Of a DNA stretch of 5,144 nt, positions 5,131-5,144 are shown one piece after another. Origin of the DNA: an uncultured Eubacteriales bacterium (GTDB lineage: Bacteria > Bacillota > Clostridia > Oscillospirales > Oscillospiraceae); contig CABRZO010000168.1 of the NCBI GenBank assembly GCA_902475455.1, positions 1 through 5,144 on the forward strand, written 5' to 3'. Position numbers and translations under genes: made by a program. The notes below the pieces were generated by a model. It was not told where the DNA came from. It worked only from the letters and a program-made list of their open reading frames with translations, and did no database searches. Within the stretch, counting starts at the first letter, position 1; each line of letters begins with the position of its first letter.

Positions 5131-5144
5131 GAGTCCTCCGGGGG
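5114..5144 (-). terminator. Hairpin at right edge, probable terminator of an off-window gene
   Basis: A 13-position stem (5114-5126 with 5132-5144) surrounds the 5-base loop GCAAG. The single non-matching position (5120/5138) is an A-C mismatch in plus-strand RNA but a U-G wobble in minus-strand RNA, so the fold is better on the minus strand. It is followed there only by a weak T run (CTTTGCT). It most likely ends a minus-strand gene lying beyond the window; the stem reaches exactly to the window edge, so further context is missing. Confidence 0.55.

Overview
The window is a compact, high-GC stretch with every recognisable gene on the minus strand. It looks like a spore-forming anaerobic Firmicute of the class Clostridia, plausibly a gut Oscillospiraceae-type lineage. 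The signs are a SpoVV/YlbJ-family sporulation membrane protein, an anaerobic ribonucleotide reductase activase (nrdG), a Gram-positive-type CopA copper ATPase, strong GGAGG-type ribosome binding sites and sigma-A-like TTGACA/TATAAT promoters. The taxonomic placement is inference from gene types and base composition.

In transcription order (right to left) the layout is as follows. A terminator-like hairpin of an off-window gene lies at 5114-5144, with a promoter embedded in it. Next come an EamA/DMT-family transporter (4139-5041), an AT-rich promoter region and nrdG (3528-4067). A hairpin plus U6 tract follows and abuts the start of the ylbJ/spoVV-like gene (2234-3409). After that are a small four-cysteine protein (1951-2160), a perfect 13-bp terminator (1898-1930), a small DUF378 membrane protein (1586-1804) and a bidirectional-looking terminator (1483-1510). 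Last is the copper-translocating P-type ATPase copA (1-1374), whose C-terminal part runs off the left edge. No gene-free stretch exceeds about 210 bases.

The genes do not form one pathway. Most are single-gene units separated by terminators and promoters: copper export, a small membrane protein, deoxynucleotide synthesis, a probable spore-related transporter and a metabolite exporter. The ylbJ-like gene and the small cysteine protein may share a transcript, because no terminator separates them. I found no CRISPR array, mobile element, tRNA, rRNA or defence system. The parts most worth a second look are the intergenic control regions: the copA promoter bracketed by copper-repressor-like repeats, the hairpin that serves both as terminator and as the sequestered ribosome binding site of ylbJ, the operator-like repeats before the four-cysteine gene, and the nrdG promoter with a possible NrdR box. 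I see no convincing evidence of an undescribed multi-gene system here.
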